From NCBI GenBank assembly GCA_036346355.1, contig CM070577.1, positions 80,188,509-80,252,508 of the forward strand: 64,000 bases of DNA, written 5' to 3'. The stretch comes from Rhipidocladum racemiflorum. Lineage: Eukaryota > Streptophyta > Magnoliopsida > Poales > Poaceae. Under the pieces are notes generated by a model. That model was not told the DNA's origin. It saw nothing but the letters and a program-made list of their open reading frames with translations, and ran no database searches. Below, piece by piece: positions 11,550 through 22,625 of this stretch (within the stretch, counting starts at the first letter, position 1; each line of letters starts with the position of its first letter). A program made the translations under genes and the position numbers.

Positions 11550-14500
11550 TACTCCTGCTAGTCTTGTCTTGGTCTTCTTTAGTCTTGGCCTCTGGGAGAC
11601 CGGAGGCGAGATCGGCTGAGGTTAGTCGCGACCACGCGACCCAAAGCGCCGAATCTCCTCGTCAACCACCCACAAGGGGGTATAAGGCGACGAGGGCCAC
11701 GGCGGCAAGGTCGTCGCGGCGATCGCGACCAACCATCTCCAAGATGATCTCCGCCACCTCGTGGAGCCCCGGTGCGACCTCCAACAAGGTGGCCACGGCG
11801 GCGGCGTCCCTCGCCGCTCCGTCCTCCGCCTCCGCCTCGGTGTGAAAAAGTCAAGGTCTTCCCATGCTTCCGCCTCCTCCCGGTTGTGCAACATCCCGAA
11901 GAATCGATGGCGAAACAACGCGCGTAGGGACCAACGAACCTCCCGTAATAGACATGGAAGGAAACTGGAAGAGGAAGGCGAAGGACAAGGCAAGAAGAAA
12001 GCGGCGATCGCTCATTAGCGGTGGCGCCCCATTTATAAGCCACCCGACCTCGGAAATTGAAGCATCTCAAAGGCAATCAAAGCGCGCCACCTCACAATCA
12101 ATGAAGCGCGAAAAGCGAAGCGGCAGTGCAAATACCGAAGAAGATCGGCGCATTGAACAAAATCAAGGAGAATTTCACGGACACGTGTTGTAAGCGGTTC
12201 AAGCTCATTCGGCTTCCTCGCTTAATTACACCAGATTAAGCGCAAAAGCAGGAAGTGGAGAGCTAGCAAGTGATGCAAGCCTGGGGCTAAACCACTCGGC
12301 CAGGTGGCCTGGCGTAAGTCCGGCGCTCGAGAGCTGCACGCCGACCTCTCGGAAAAGCGTGTCCGGGGCAAGAATGCCACGGGCCAAGGCCCTGGCGTTT
12401 GGAAGCCATACCCGATCGGTGAAGCCCACCGGAAAGGCACAGGATCCAAAAGGCTACGGGCCTATATTCGGTCTGAAGACCACTCGGCGGAAGATAATAC
12501 TGAGGCAAATCATATTGAAGTAAGAAGACACAATATTTCAAACAAGGAGGGCGAGCACTCGGCATCAAGGCCCACATCAAAGTCGAATTCTAGATTCTCC
12601 AACAAGGCTGCGATGCACGGACACCTCTTCGAGGAAGCGCGTTGGCCTTATCTTCATCACAGTAAGCCTTCTTTCACAGCCTTCGAGGTCAACTCTCGGA
12701 TAATGAGACTTGACCACCGCCAATGCCTGGTTCGCGCTCATTGCTGCGGACTCTTTGGCGTAAGCTACGATCCTGTCGGCTCCTCGAGAGAAGTGGAACA
12801 ACATCGTCCCCCTGGCCCGGCGTGGCTCCTTCAATGCGCGAAGGTGCAGGGCGGCTCATGACGGCAGCGATTCGATCCGCCTGTTCGGCGGCCGCCATCT
12901 TCTCCTTGCACTCTGCCACAAAGTCAAACAGCCATCAAGAGCACACCCGGCGCCAAGTATGTTCAACCCAAGTCAAATAAATTTACCCTTCAGCTCATTG
13001 CATCCTTTCGGTGACTCGAGCTTGAGGCGAGAATTCTCTGAAGCCTCGGTAGGCCTCGGCTCGACAGCGGTCGAGTCGCTCTGAAACATGAGTGTGTCAT
13101 CATCCTCTCCAACCATCATCCAAAAGCATACGAACCGAATTCAGGGAGAATCTCACCTTCGAGCATATGCTCAAGCTTAAATCTTCTCCTCCGGATCGTC
13201 ATACACTCGCCTGAAGCTCGTGGACTTCTTTCCATCTGTCCGCGCTGATCTCGCTGAGCTTGTCCTGCATCTTTTCGCTCCTTGAGCTTTGGGAGCACCT
13301 TCAGGAAAAACGCGACCTTTGCTCAGCGCTCCCCATGTCCTAAGTAACAGGCGAGAATCTCGGGAGAAGTCAAGAGCGATGATTGAAGACAAGAAGCTCA
13401 CCCTGCAGCGGCGTGCTACACTTGACGGTGAGCTCATAAAGCTCCGTCAAGCCGCTTTCTCCATCTCGTCGTCCTCTTCCATCCCCTTCCGGTGAACCCC
13501 CTTCCCACCATACGGTCCGATTCGGGGCTTGGCAGAGGACCGAAGCGGCGGTGGCTCTCGAGGCACTTCCTCCACTCGGGAGGCGATGCCGGGTCGATCT
13601 CGTCGGCGGACGGACCACCGGATGGTTCGATTGTTGGACCGCTGCGCCGGTGGCGACGCCCGGCGATTAGCGGCGGCAGCGACCTAGCCAAGCGGCGGGG
13701 GCTCCCCTTGGGAAGCCCCTGCAGACTCCTTTTCAGGAGACCCCTCCACCGGGCGTCCATAGCGAGTCTGAATCGGCAAAAGGAAGACACCTCGACGGTA
13801 GTAACAAAAGACAAGGATCGCCCAAAAAATACCTTTTGGATTTCTTGAATTTCATTCCAGGTTTCATTGAAACCCAGCACCACTCGGAGGGAAGTTGGCG
13901 CTGCGGGGTGCCATCGGGAAGAGTGTGGCCCGCGCTGCGATCCGGGTGCATCGGAGGTCGAAGGCCGGCCGACGAAGGACCGAGCGACCTCCTCCGCCGA
14001 CTCTCGGCGCAGCTCGTCGACCGATGTGTCGACCACTCGCCGCTGGCGTGTTTCAGCGAGAGAGGCCGACAAGCTGAGGCGTCGAGAAAGGAAGGGCGCG
14101 TTCACGAAAAAGGAACGATCGCACCTGTTTGAATCACACGTCGATCAAAGAAATCATGGAACGACCTTTCGAGAGAATAGCGCACTCACGGGAGGAGGCC
14201 TTGCCGTCGAAAATTTATGAGGGCAGCCCTGTTGGTGATGATTGTGCCAGGCACGAAGAGATCAACTACGTCTTGCCGGGCGCCTCCATCGGCAGTGGCG
14301 CGTCAGGCTCCGCGTGGGGTCGAGGCCCGTTGTATTGGAACCCAGATGGACTCTCTCCTTCAAGGGCTGCACTCGGCGCTTCACAAAACTGATCGCGATC
14401 CGGGACCCGTCAGCCCTCGGTTCTTCAGATCGTCAATCAATGCCGAAGCTTCGGGATTTGTCCCGAACCTCCTCCGTCGGCCCGTCGCTCCGGCATCGGG

Positions 14501-15059
14501 AAGCTTTAGGAGCGCGGCCCGGCAAAGGGGCGAGGAAAGGATCAATGTTGGCACAATAGAACCACTCCCGCCTCCAACCTTTGAGGGAGGTCTTGAGAGG
14601 AACGACAAAATACTGTTTCTTCGAGCCCTCCTTGGTGGGCCGGCGCCCCAACGACATTGGGAGCGGCCCGGTTCGGATGAGGCTTCAGCCAAGAAGAAGG
14701 CGGAACAAATCCAAATGAGGACGTATCCCAAGATACGCCTCGAAATGAGACGAAGATGGCAATGTGAAGAATCGAGTTGGGGTTCAAATTGATCAACTCA
14801 ATTTCGTAGAAGTGGAGGAGCCCCGGAAGAAGGCGCTCCCGGGAATGCTAAGTCCCCGCGGAAGAAGGACTCAAACACCACAATCTCATTCTCTAGAGGT
14901 GTGGGGTAAGGGTCACTGCGGCGGGACGAGCGGAGATCAACTCCGGCGGAGGGAGGGCCGGCGGCAACCATCCCCTCAAGCGGGACATCGTCGTGATGGA
15001 AGTCTCCCACCCTACCGTCGCGAGTCGGTGCTACCCTCCGATGACGAGGAAGGCGACAT
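11550..15059 (-). pseudogene. Tat-1 antisense gene, Transposase_28-type (decayed)
   Basis: Minus-strand gene inside a plus-strand retrotransposon. It begins with an ATG at 15059 (MSPSSSSEGSTDSRR, then a stop). Conserved blocks then appear in changing frames: ENEIVVFESFFRGDLAFPG, INLNPNSILHIAIFV (14750-14796) and KKQYFVVPLKTSLKGWRREW (14560-14620). The LNPNSI block is also present in the plus-strand gene of Tat-2, and this family is the Pfam Transposase_28 (putative gypsy type transposon) domain carried by grass Tat elements. The C-terminal part (AYAKESAAMSANQALAVVKS near 12740-12800, and charged regions to 11580) is probably separated by introns. Many frameshifts make it nonfunctional. Its native role is unknown. 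Confidence 0.7.
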
Positions 15060-15590
15060 GGCGAAGAAGAAGACCTGGAGGGAAGAACCGCCGCAAGCCA
15101 AGGCGCGAAATCGAAACCCTAAATCGCCAAGGAAGGTTTGAAGGTTTCGCGGTAGTAGTGGAGAAGGTGCGAGGAGGCCGTTGCTCCAACGAGGGTCCTT
15201 CCGACTTATAAGAAATGGGCCCCAATTTCCACCTACGGTGGGAAGAAGCGAGGGCCCTCTGTTCAGTTCGGGCGGATCAGGGCACGTCCCATGACGGGCC
15301 AATAGGCTGCGTCGCGCAAAGCGCGGCCAGTGTCAAATCTGGTCCAAGTTTGGGATAAAGTCGCCCCCACGACGGGCCTGAACGAGCGCCACGGAAGCTT
15401 GGGGCTGGGCACTTTCCGAACATCCTCTGACGGCACACCCCATAATTTGGGGTCAATTGCTGGTCATTTGTCTCACAATGCGATTGGGTGTCGCCGGAGG
15501 ATCTACAACCAACACGGTCTTGAGAATGCGCCCCATGAGGGTCTAAAGCGGTCTTGTAGTAAGTGGGCACGAGCATTACTCTGTATGACC
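15060..15590. other. Tat-1 region upstream of the antisense gene
   Basis: This stretch would hold the promoter and 5' leader of the antisense gene. A GC-rich segment lies near 15120-15180. I see no clear TATA box and no domain. Confidence 0.4.
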
Positions 15591-16212
15591 AAGGTATGCC
15601 CCATGAGGGTCAACCGAGCGACAAGGCTGGTTGCCGCCCGTGTAGCGCGGGTACCACTCGACCCCGAGCCAAAAGACCAAGGTATGCCCCATGAGGGTCG
15701 CCGAGCGACAAGCCGGTTGTCGCGCCGCAAAGCGGGCGCGGGTACCACTCGACCCACGAGCCAAAGACCAAGGTATGCCCCATGAGGGTCGGTAGGGCGA
15801 CAAGCCGGTTGAAGCGCCGTAAGCAAGCGGGTACCACTCGACCCGAGCCAAAAGATCAAGGTATGCCCCATGAGGTCGGTAGAAGCGACAAGCCGGTTGC
15901 GCAAGACCGTAAGCGGGCGCGGGTACCACTCGACCACGAGCCAAAAGACCAAGGTATGCCCCATGAGGTCGGTAGAAGCGACAAGCCGGTTGTCGCGCGT
16001 AAGCGAGCGCGGGTACCACTCGACCCCGAGCCAAAAGATCAAGGTATGCCCCATGAGGTCGGTAGGCGACAAGCCGGTTGCAGCGCGCCGTAAGCGACGC
16101 GGGTACCGCCGACCACGAGCCAAAAGAACAAGGTATGCCCCATGAGGGTCGGTAGGCGACAAGCCGGTTGCCGTGCATCGTAAGCGAGCGCGGGTACCAC
16201 TCGACCACGAGC
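15591..16212. repeat. 88-93 bp tandem array, 7 units
   Basis: Units begin with AAGGTATGCCCCATGAGG at 15591, 15679, 15770, 15858, 15951, 16041 and 16130, with spacings of 88, 91, 88, 93, 90 and 89. Each contains GCGACAAGCCGGTTG and GGGTACCACTCGACC. In the second and fifth units GCGACAA and TTGTCGC can pair across a GCCGG loop. The unit length is not a multiple of three and varies, so the long open frames on both strands here are not genes. The array ends about 110 bases before the 3' LTR. Confidence 0.95.
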
Positions 16213-16307
16213 TAATCAACCACGGTGGCTTCATACTACAAGTTCTTTATGATCTCTCTCCGCATAATCCTCATAACAGGGTAAGGGACGGAAAGTCGAT
16301 CCTAAAG

Positions 16308-16322
16308 CACTTGGGGGCTCTT
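16308..16322 (+). other. Tat-1 polypurine tract
   Basis: The CTTGGGGGCTC segment directly upstream of the 3' LTR is the expected plus-strand primer for gypsy reverse transcription. Confidence 0.55.
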
Positions 16323-16912
16323 TGTGGGATGTCAGAGACAGGGTCCCGCAAGAGGGACCTACGCTTTGGGCACGACAGCGGAATAGAAAGCCCAAAGCCA
16401 GGAGCACCACAACGGGCCCGGAGGAGACCTTCGACTTGCTCCCCAAGACAACTCCGGTCCTTCAAGGAAGCTTCGTGCCCCGCCTAACAACCCGCTTGAG
16501 GACGAAGCATCTTGATGCGACCTTTGAGAGCCTGCGGAAGCTGGAACTGACAAGGCGGCGGCGTGGGTCGGAGAAAGCATAACCTCCTCTCGGGGCGTAG
16601 GCGTGAAGGCGGATAAGGACAAGGGACATGTCGTCCAGGCCACCATGTTTAGGGCCTGGTGGCGCCCATCTATGATGATGCTCCCCCCAGTATGTAAGGG
16701 GAGGAGGGAAAAAACAAGGGGGAGGACTCTCTCTCTCTCTGGAACACACACAATACATCCAAGAACACAGGACTAGGGTATTATCTCCTCCGAGAGAGCC
16801 CGAACCTGTCTAAAACAGATTGCCCCCGTATCCTGTGTTACCATCAAGCTCAGATCCCGCACAAATTCCCTAGAATCACAAATCTTATTGCCGGCGAAAC
16901 CGATCGTCGACA
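16323..16912 (+). repeat. Tat-1 3' LTR
   Basis: Starts TGTGGGATGTCAGAGACA and ends CGATCGTCGACA. It is followed by the target duplication AGCCC (16913-16917) and then by MULE-A sequence. Confidence 0.93.
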
Positions 16913-16917
16913 AGCCC

Positions 16918-17100
16918 CTTCTGTTCCGCTAACTCCCAGTACGTGCAATCACATCTCTAACACCCTACTCCATGCAGCTTCACATCATGCAATTCACGGT
17001 CCAACGAGAACATCTGGTACAACCATCTTGTAACCATGCTCCATGAATGCTCCCGTACACGTGACAAGCTAGCCACAATACTTGGAAAATGACTTAGTTA
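16918..17100 (-). pseudogene. MULE-A transposase, N-terminal part
   Basis: The segment CTAACTCCCAGTACGTGCAA (from 16929) is the reverse complement of the MULE-B coding stretch around 21297-21320 (CKYWELVE). This fixes the insertion point of Tat-1 inside the transposase. Homology fades towards 17100, and no intact start codon can be assigned. Confidence 0.65.
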
Positions 17101-17854
17101 CACCACTTGTGCACCCATGTGCAGAGCCCATTCTCTGTAGTGTATTTTAAATTGCATGCACTCGTTCATCCATACCTGTCAAGCATTTCACAAAATTCTT
17201 AATACCGTTGTACCTATATACCGTGATGACATACTCTATACTACTTGAAACAAGTGCTACAGGCATACATAAATTTATTACATAAATTTATTTTTTGAAC
17301 TACGCACTATCATGCATACTTCTCACAGTTTTGTATGTCCATAGCTATGCTACTCTATGCAGCTAATTAATTACAAATCTAATTAATCTGGTGGCCAAGT
17401 CATGTATGTAAAAAAACTATTACAACTCTACACAGCTAATTATTTCGATAGCTAAATCATGTATCTAAAAAATTATTGCTACTCTACACAGCTATTTACT
17501 TACAAACCTAATTAATTTGGTTGCTAAATCGTCTATCTAAAAAATATTGCTATTCTACACAGTTAACTACTTACAGACCTAATTAATCTGGTCACTAAAT
17601 CATATATCTAAAACAATTATTGCTATTCTATATAGCTAATTACTTACAAAACTAATTAATCTAGTCACCAACTCATCTATGTAAAAAAAACTATTGCTAC
17701 TCTACATAGCTAATTAATTTGGTCGCTAAATCGTGTATCTAAAAAATTATTGTTATTCTACACAACTAACTACTTATAAACCTAATTAATCTGATCGTTA
17801 AATCGTGTATCTAAAAAAGTATTGCTATTCTACGCAGCTAACCACCTACAAACC
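17101..17854 (-). repeat. MULE-A subterminal direct repeats, part 1
   Basis: From about 17350 there are repeated copies of a unit of roughly 80 bases. It is built from AATTAATCTGGTCGCTAAAT, GTATCTAAAAAATTATTGCT and ACTCTACACAGCTAATTACT, with variation. The reverse complement resembles the repeats upstream of the MULE-B gene (20280-20420, ACTAGTAATAATTGT type). It is noncoding, and interrupted by solo LTR-2. The stretch 17101-17349 is AT-rich and shows no other feature. Confidence 0.75.
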
Positions 17855-18565
17855 TGTTGACACCCAAATTTGGCATGTACACAATTTGGTAAGAACCGAT
17901 TCGGTATAATTAGTTTGTTAAGGAATATATCAGATTTAAGAGTCATAAGCCGATACGATCTTATTAGATTATAACCGATGCTGATCTTAAATGGAAAGTA
18001 TCAAAGGAAGTTGAGACCGATACAGGCAGTTTAATAGGAGACCGTGAAGGATACGATCGAACTTGGTGCTATAAAAGAAGACAATGGAGAATGTCGGAGG
18101 AGAGAGCCAACACACAATCAACCAAACTTGTCTTTACTTTTTTACTTTATTTTTCATCGACTAGGAATAGTTTTTAACTTTGTAATCTTCTTGTAATGTG
18201 TCTCAATCAATAAAGTTGCACATCAGCGATTATTGATTCTGTCGACTTACGCCAAATCAGGTTTGCTTTTTCACCGATTTTGTCGTGCATCGCCTTCTTC
18301 GAGAAAAACACCTGTACCCTCACCTAATCAATCCAATCGAATAAATTAGATATATTGGTTACTTTTGCCTAAATCGGCTTAATCCATCTGATCAAACTTG
18401 ATCTCCATAGTACACTTTAAATTGGCTTAATAGCCGATTAATTAATATATTATCCTCTTGCCGATTGCAGGATCAAATCAGCTGGCATGCCCACACCCTA
18501 AACTTAAACTCGGTGTTTGCATGTGTTGATTGCAATTACCCCGCATCAAGTTTTTGGCGTCAACA
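17855..18565 (+). mobile_element. Solo LTR-2, 711 bp
   Basis: Starts TGTTGACACCCAAATTTGG and ends TTTTTGGCGTCAACA. It is flanked by the perfect duplication AAACC (17850-17854 and 18566-18570). A TATA box (TATAAAAG) lies at 18070-18077. The same family occurs twice near 56623-57492. It has no internal domain, so it is a solo LTR. The superfamily is not certain from the LTR alone. Confidence 0.9.
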
Positions 18566-18570
18566 AAACC

Positions 18571-18800
18571 TAATTAATCTGATTGCTAAATCGTCTATCT
18601 AAAAAAATATTACTGTTCTACACAACTAATTACTTACAAACGTAATTAATCTAGTTGCTAAGTAGTCTACCTAAATAACAAGTGCTACTCTACGTAACTA
18701 ATTACTACTCTACATAACTAATTACTTACAATCTAATTAATCTACTCACTAAATCATATTTTTAAATTTTAATTCAAACAAACTCAAAATTATCTACAAA
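18571..18800 (-). repeat. MULE-A subterminal direct repeats, part 2
   Basis: Continues the array of part 1 (AACCTAATTAATCTGATTGC, then CTATCTAAAAAAATATTACT) directly after solo LTR-2. Confidence 0.75.
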
Positions 18801-19120
18801 ATTGCGACACTTTCTTCCTCCTCCTCCCCTCTTCATCCGCCCCCCCCCTTCTTCTTCCTCCCTCCTCCTCCCCCTCTCCCTCTTATTTTTCTTCCCCTCC
18901 TCCTCCTCTCCCTCTTCTTCCCCTCTTCCTCTTTGCTCTCTCCCTCTTCTTTCTTTCTTTTTTTGCTCGCTTGGTGAGAAATGACCTTCTGGCCAGAGCG
19001 TTGCGACAGCCGAGGGATGTTAGCCTCTCTATCACCATTCCAAATAGCGACAGAGAGGTGACCATTCGTGCACAAGCCTTTGTCGCCATTTGAAATGGCG
19101 ACATACTCTTTGTCGACAGA
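18801..19120 (-). mobile_element. MULE-A 5' end: purine tract and terminal palindromes
   Basis: In element orientation a G/A-rich tract (plus strand 18813-18960, C/T-rich) is preceded by palindromic motifs. Examples are GTCGCCATTTGAAATGGCGAC (19082-19102) and CCAAATAGCGACAGAG (19038-19053). MULE-B has the same order, a palindrome array and then a GGGAAGAGGGAGGGG tract, in the opposite orientation, so this is the 5' terminal region of MULE-A. The exact end and its 9 bp duplication could not be set. Confidence 0.65.
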
Positions 19121-19788
19121 TGGATATTTGTTATTTTTTTAACTATTATATTATTTCTATAATTTTTATTAAAATAATATTATTTTTAAAAAAAATTCGG
19201 GAGTATTCGGTAACATGTACTTAACGTGTGCCAGCACGCCCCCCAGTCCGTTCAGACGACCTAACTAGTTGGCGGCCTTGGGATCAATTTTCTAGAAACA
19301 GTACAATACTCCAATTGCAATGCAGTAACCGGTGCAGGTCGGCCAACTATAATGCAAACAAGTTTTTCAGTATTCCAGATCTGCACATCTTTGCTATCAG
19401 TTAGATTGTCATTTTCAAAGGTAAAAAGAAAGTAATGTCAACGCTGATAGTGCCTGCTTAAGGTTATCTTGCTTGTATCTCAGGAAGTAATTGAGTGTAA
19501 CCATCTGACACTAAACCTTGACCGTATATTATTCTTGTGATTGAAAAGAGTTGTTTTTCCTCTCCTTTTCTGTTCCTTTCCCTCTATCTCCTTGACTATC
19601 TCCACCAAATGACCCACATTTAAGGTTTTCCAGCAGAATACCTTGTATGCATGCATGACTACACATACAACTCAATGATTAAGGTCTTCTTTTTTGTAGT
19701 TGATGTACAAAATTCTTTTAAATAATACACAAAAAATGAAATTACAAAAAATAATATGCCGAACAGAAAATTTATGGGAATATACCTT
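19121..19788. other. Spacer between the two MULE heads
   Basis: AT-rich sequence with no recognised gene or repeat. It lies between the 5' ends of MULE-A and MULE-B and may be the pre-insertion host sequence or part of either element. Confidence 0.4.
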
Positions 19789-20030
19789 TGTTGCCAGTCC
19801 AAATAGCGGCAGATTACTGTCGCTATGATAAATAGCGATTATAAATTTGTTGCCATTTAGAATAGCGATAGTAAGTAAGTTGCCTGCCCAAACGGTCATA
19901 AAGACGCCAGTTAGGATTCACGTCAATAATCGCTATTTTGAATGTCGATTGTAATTTCTGTCCCCAATCTAAATGGCCACTGTCGTTCCGTTTCCCAGTC
20001 GCCATTTCGACTGGCGATAGAAGGCCAGAT
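19789..20030 (+). repeat. MULE-B terminal palindrome array
   Basis: A series of imperfect palindromes of the type TGTCGCTATNNNAAATAGCG: near 19790-19815, 19819-19840, 19849-19872, 19928-19950 and 20000-20022 (GTCGCCATTTCGACTGGCGA). Units recur about every 25-40 bases. The motifs match the MULE-A end, so they are the 5' terminal repeat region of this MULE family. Confidence 0.7.
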
Positions 20031-21042
20031 AAGGTCCTGGCCGACCGAATGAAACTCATTTTGTTTGGTGGCTAGCAGCGTAGAGAACACAACTGAGCGA
20101 ACGAGAGGAGAAAATTGAGGATAAAAGCGAGAAGAGAAAGGGGAAGAGGGAGGGGAAGAAGAGGGAGGAGAAAAGGAAGAAGATTAGTCTACATGAGAGG
20201 TTTGTCATTTAATCTCGTATTTTATATTTTTGAAATCTAGGTTAGAAAACCAAAGTAATTGTATTGGTAAGTATTTAATTTTGTAGACTAGTAATTAGAT
20301 TTATTCTAGACTAGTAATAATCATGTGGAGTAGTATTTAGATCTGTAATTAGACTAGTAATAATTGTATAGATTTGTGTAGAGTAGTAACATTTTTGTAG
20401 ATTTGTATTATTGTAAGAGCTATGTTTACAATAATACAATTTATATAGGTAGATGTAAGTTAGTAATATTCATGTAGATATATTGGTATTTTAGAATTTG
20501 TACTGATTTAGTCACTAGTAAAATTTGAGGTTTGATCGAATATGTTGAGAATAATTTGGTAAACTTTACCGGATAGTATGGAATTGACAAGTAAAATTGA
20601 AGGACAGTTAAAACAATTGTGTATTGAAGTGTAGAGTAGGTTAACATGATACGTAAGCATAATTTATCAGTTAGGTTTGTAATTCTCTTAGTTTATATTA
20701 CCTATTGAATGACATAAGGGCCAATTGTTACATCAATGTTTAGAATAGTAAAATTTATGTAGGTACATACAGGTTAGTAATATTCATGTATATATATTGG
20801 TATTTTAGAATTTGTAATGGTGTAATCACGGTTTAGGTTTGATCGGATATGTTGAGAACAATTTATCGAACCTTACCGAATAGTATGGAATTGAGAAGAA
20901 AAATTTATGAAGAGTTAAAGCAATTGTGCATTGAAGTGTAGAGTAGGTTAACAGCATACACAACAATATTTTATTAGTTATGTTTGTAATTCTCTTGGTT
21001 TAATTATATTACCTATTAGATGACATAACGGCCATACATCGT
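20031..21042 (+). mobile_element. MULE-B 5' noncoding region
   Basis: Contains a purine tract (about 20097-20185) and AT-rich sequence with repeats of ACTAGTAATAAT type (20290-20360). A roughly 210-base segment is duplicated: 20437-20690 resembles 20755-21010, sharing AGGTTTGATCG, GAATAGTATGGAATTGA and GAAGTGTAGAGTAGGTTAAC. It corresponds to the subterminal repeats of MULE-A. Confidence 0.65.
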
Positions 21043-22625
21043 GTGTGCAATAACAATTTGAGGGAATGGTCCACATGTATGGATGACCATGTACATTTCA
21101 AAATATATTATGGCGAAAGGGTTCAACACATAGGGGCTGAAGGGGTGGAATTAGGTCGTTCTTCAAGTGTGATGGGTAGTTTGTCACGCGCTAGGGAGCA
21201 TCCATGGGGCACTATTAGGAGATGGTTGTACAATATATTCTCATTGGACCCTGATTTAAGTGATCTCAAGTTGCACAGTGTTGGATATCAATCACGAGAA
21301 TGCAAGTACTGGGAGTTAGTGGAACTGATGAAGCCGAAATCGTGAAGCTTTTATATCATATTGGCTAAGGAGATTGGATGGCCTCTAGTGTTGTTGGCAC
21401 AAGTATTTCAGAGAGTTGCTTTGGGTCATGCGATGCTAGAGGAGGCCGTCGAGACTATTGCGAGAGAAATTTTGGAATCCAGCCATAGTCAAACTTCCAT
21501 ATGAGCTAGGACATGGGCAAACAGTGCGAGATGAAGAAGGCGATGATGTATTACTGGAGGTGCAAGAACCCATGGGCATTATAGACGAAGGAGAGCATAT
21601 CGAAGGGTTGGTGGAAATAATAGATGCTGAGGACCGAGACTATGAGGCTTTATCTGATGATGACGTTTGTGCGGATGGTGAGGTTGGACACCATAGGCGT
21701 TACCCTGAGGAGTGGGACGAGTAAACATTTTACATTGTAGTACTGAATGAGGGTGAAGGCGTTGAATGGGAGTATGATCGGAACGAGGTGCATTAGGTGG
21801 CAATTTACAAAAGTAAGTGCAAGGTCCAGGAGGCTGTGAGGGAATGGGCAGTATCAATACAGAGAACATTTAAGGTTGTTAAGTCAGCACCATGGGTGTA
21901 TGACGTCAGATGTGAGACGAAGGGGTGTCCATAGCATGTTCATGTGTACCAGTCTAAGTGGGACACCATTTAAAAGTGGTCGATAGTCGTTCCACATACA
22001 TGTGTGATAACAGAGCCTATGTAGTCGCATAGAAATATCTTTTCTAGCTTTGTTGCAAATGTAATGTACGGAGATATCATTGGCAATCTGGATCTGGAGC
22101 CTTGTTCCATTATTCTTGCAATAGAGCAAATGTTCCAGTACAATATAAGCTATGCGAAGGCCTGGAGAGCGAAGCAGAAGACCTTTGAAGCAAGATTCGG
22201 TACGTACGAAGACTCATACCAGAATTTGCCAAGTATGCTTCAAGCCATTCAAGTGAGAGGAATGCTCGAACGGTAGTAGATATTTTCGAGCAGTACTCGC
22301 AGAGCTTTCCAGGGAAGATGGTCCTGAAGCGAGCCTTTTTGTATTCGGTGCGTGCATCAACGCATTTAGATATTGCAAGCCATTGTTTTGTGTGGACGGC
22401 ATATTCCTGACTGGAAAGTATAAGGGAAAGATTTTAACTGCCATCGGAATAGATGGCATCAAGTTCTACTTGTTGCCCTTGCTTTTGTGAAGAGAGAACA
22501 CGAATAGCTGGCTTTGATTTCTAAGGAACATGAAAACCTATATCGTTGGCCAGCGACCTCTGGTTTGTGCAATATATGATCGTTATTCTGGGTTGTTGAA
22601 GGCAATTGTGCAATTACAGTAAGGG
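21043..22625 (+). pseudogene. MULE-B transposase, truncated pseudogene
   Basis: Mutator-like transposase fragments in order: VHFKIYYGERVQHIG (21085-21130), RECKYWELVELMK, an acidic region EPMGIIDEGEHIEGLVEI, MYGDIIGNLDLEPCSIILAI (22064-22130), SFPGKMVLKRA, CVDGIFLTGKYKGKILTAIG (first Asp) and CAIYDRYSGLLKAIVQLQ (second Asp intact, near 22570-22620). The copy stops there: the third acidic residue, the C-terminal region and the zinc knuckle seen in MULE-A are missing. Several stops and frameshifts lie between blocks, for example around 21480 and 21725-22060. The truncation point is about 210 bases upstream of the peroxidase start codon. Confidence 0.85.

Larger units (their letters stand above)
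4696..16912 (+). mobile_element. Tat-1: complete but decayed Tat-lineage Ty3/gypsy retrotransposon
   Basis: A 12.2 kb element with two LTRs, flanked by the perfect 5 bp duplication AGCCC (4691-4695 and 16913-16917). Domain order is gag, protease, RT, RNase H, a second RNase H-like region, integrase, which is Ty3/gypsy order. The extra RNase H and the long 5 kb region between integrase and the 3' LTR, carrying an antisense gene, are features of the Tat lineage. Every domain is recognisable but split by many small indels. It inserted into the MULE-A transposase: joining 4690 to 16918 restores the homology to MULE-B. Confidence 0.93.

Noticed and set aside
15591..16212. Regular repeat array resembling a CRISPR
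   Set aside because: The whole unit is repeated with no unique spacers, no associated genes, and it lies inside a plant retrotransposon.
15503..16234. Long open frames on both strands, including 243 codons on the minus strand
   Set aside because: They run through the 88-93 bp tandem array. Open frames arise in several phases at once, and the unit length varies and is not a multiple of three.
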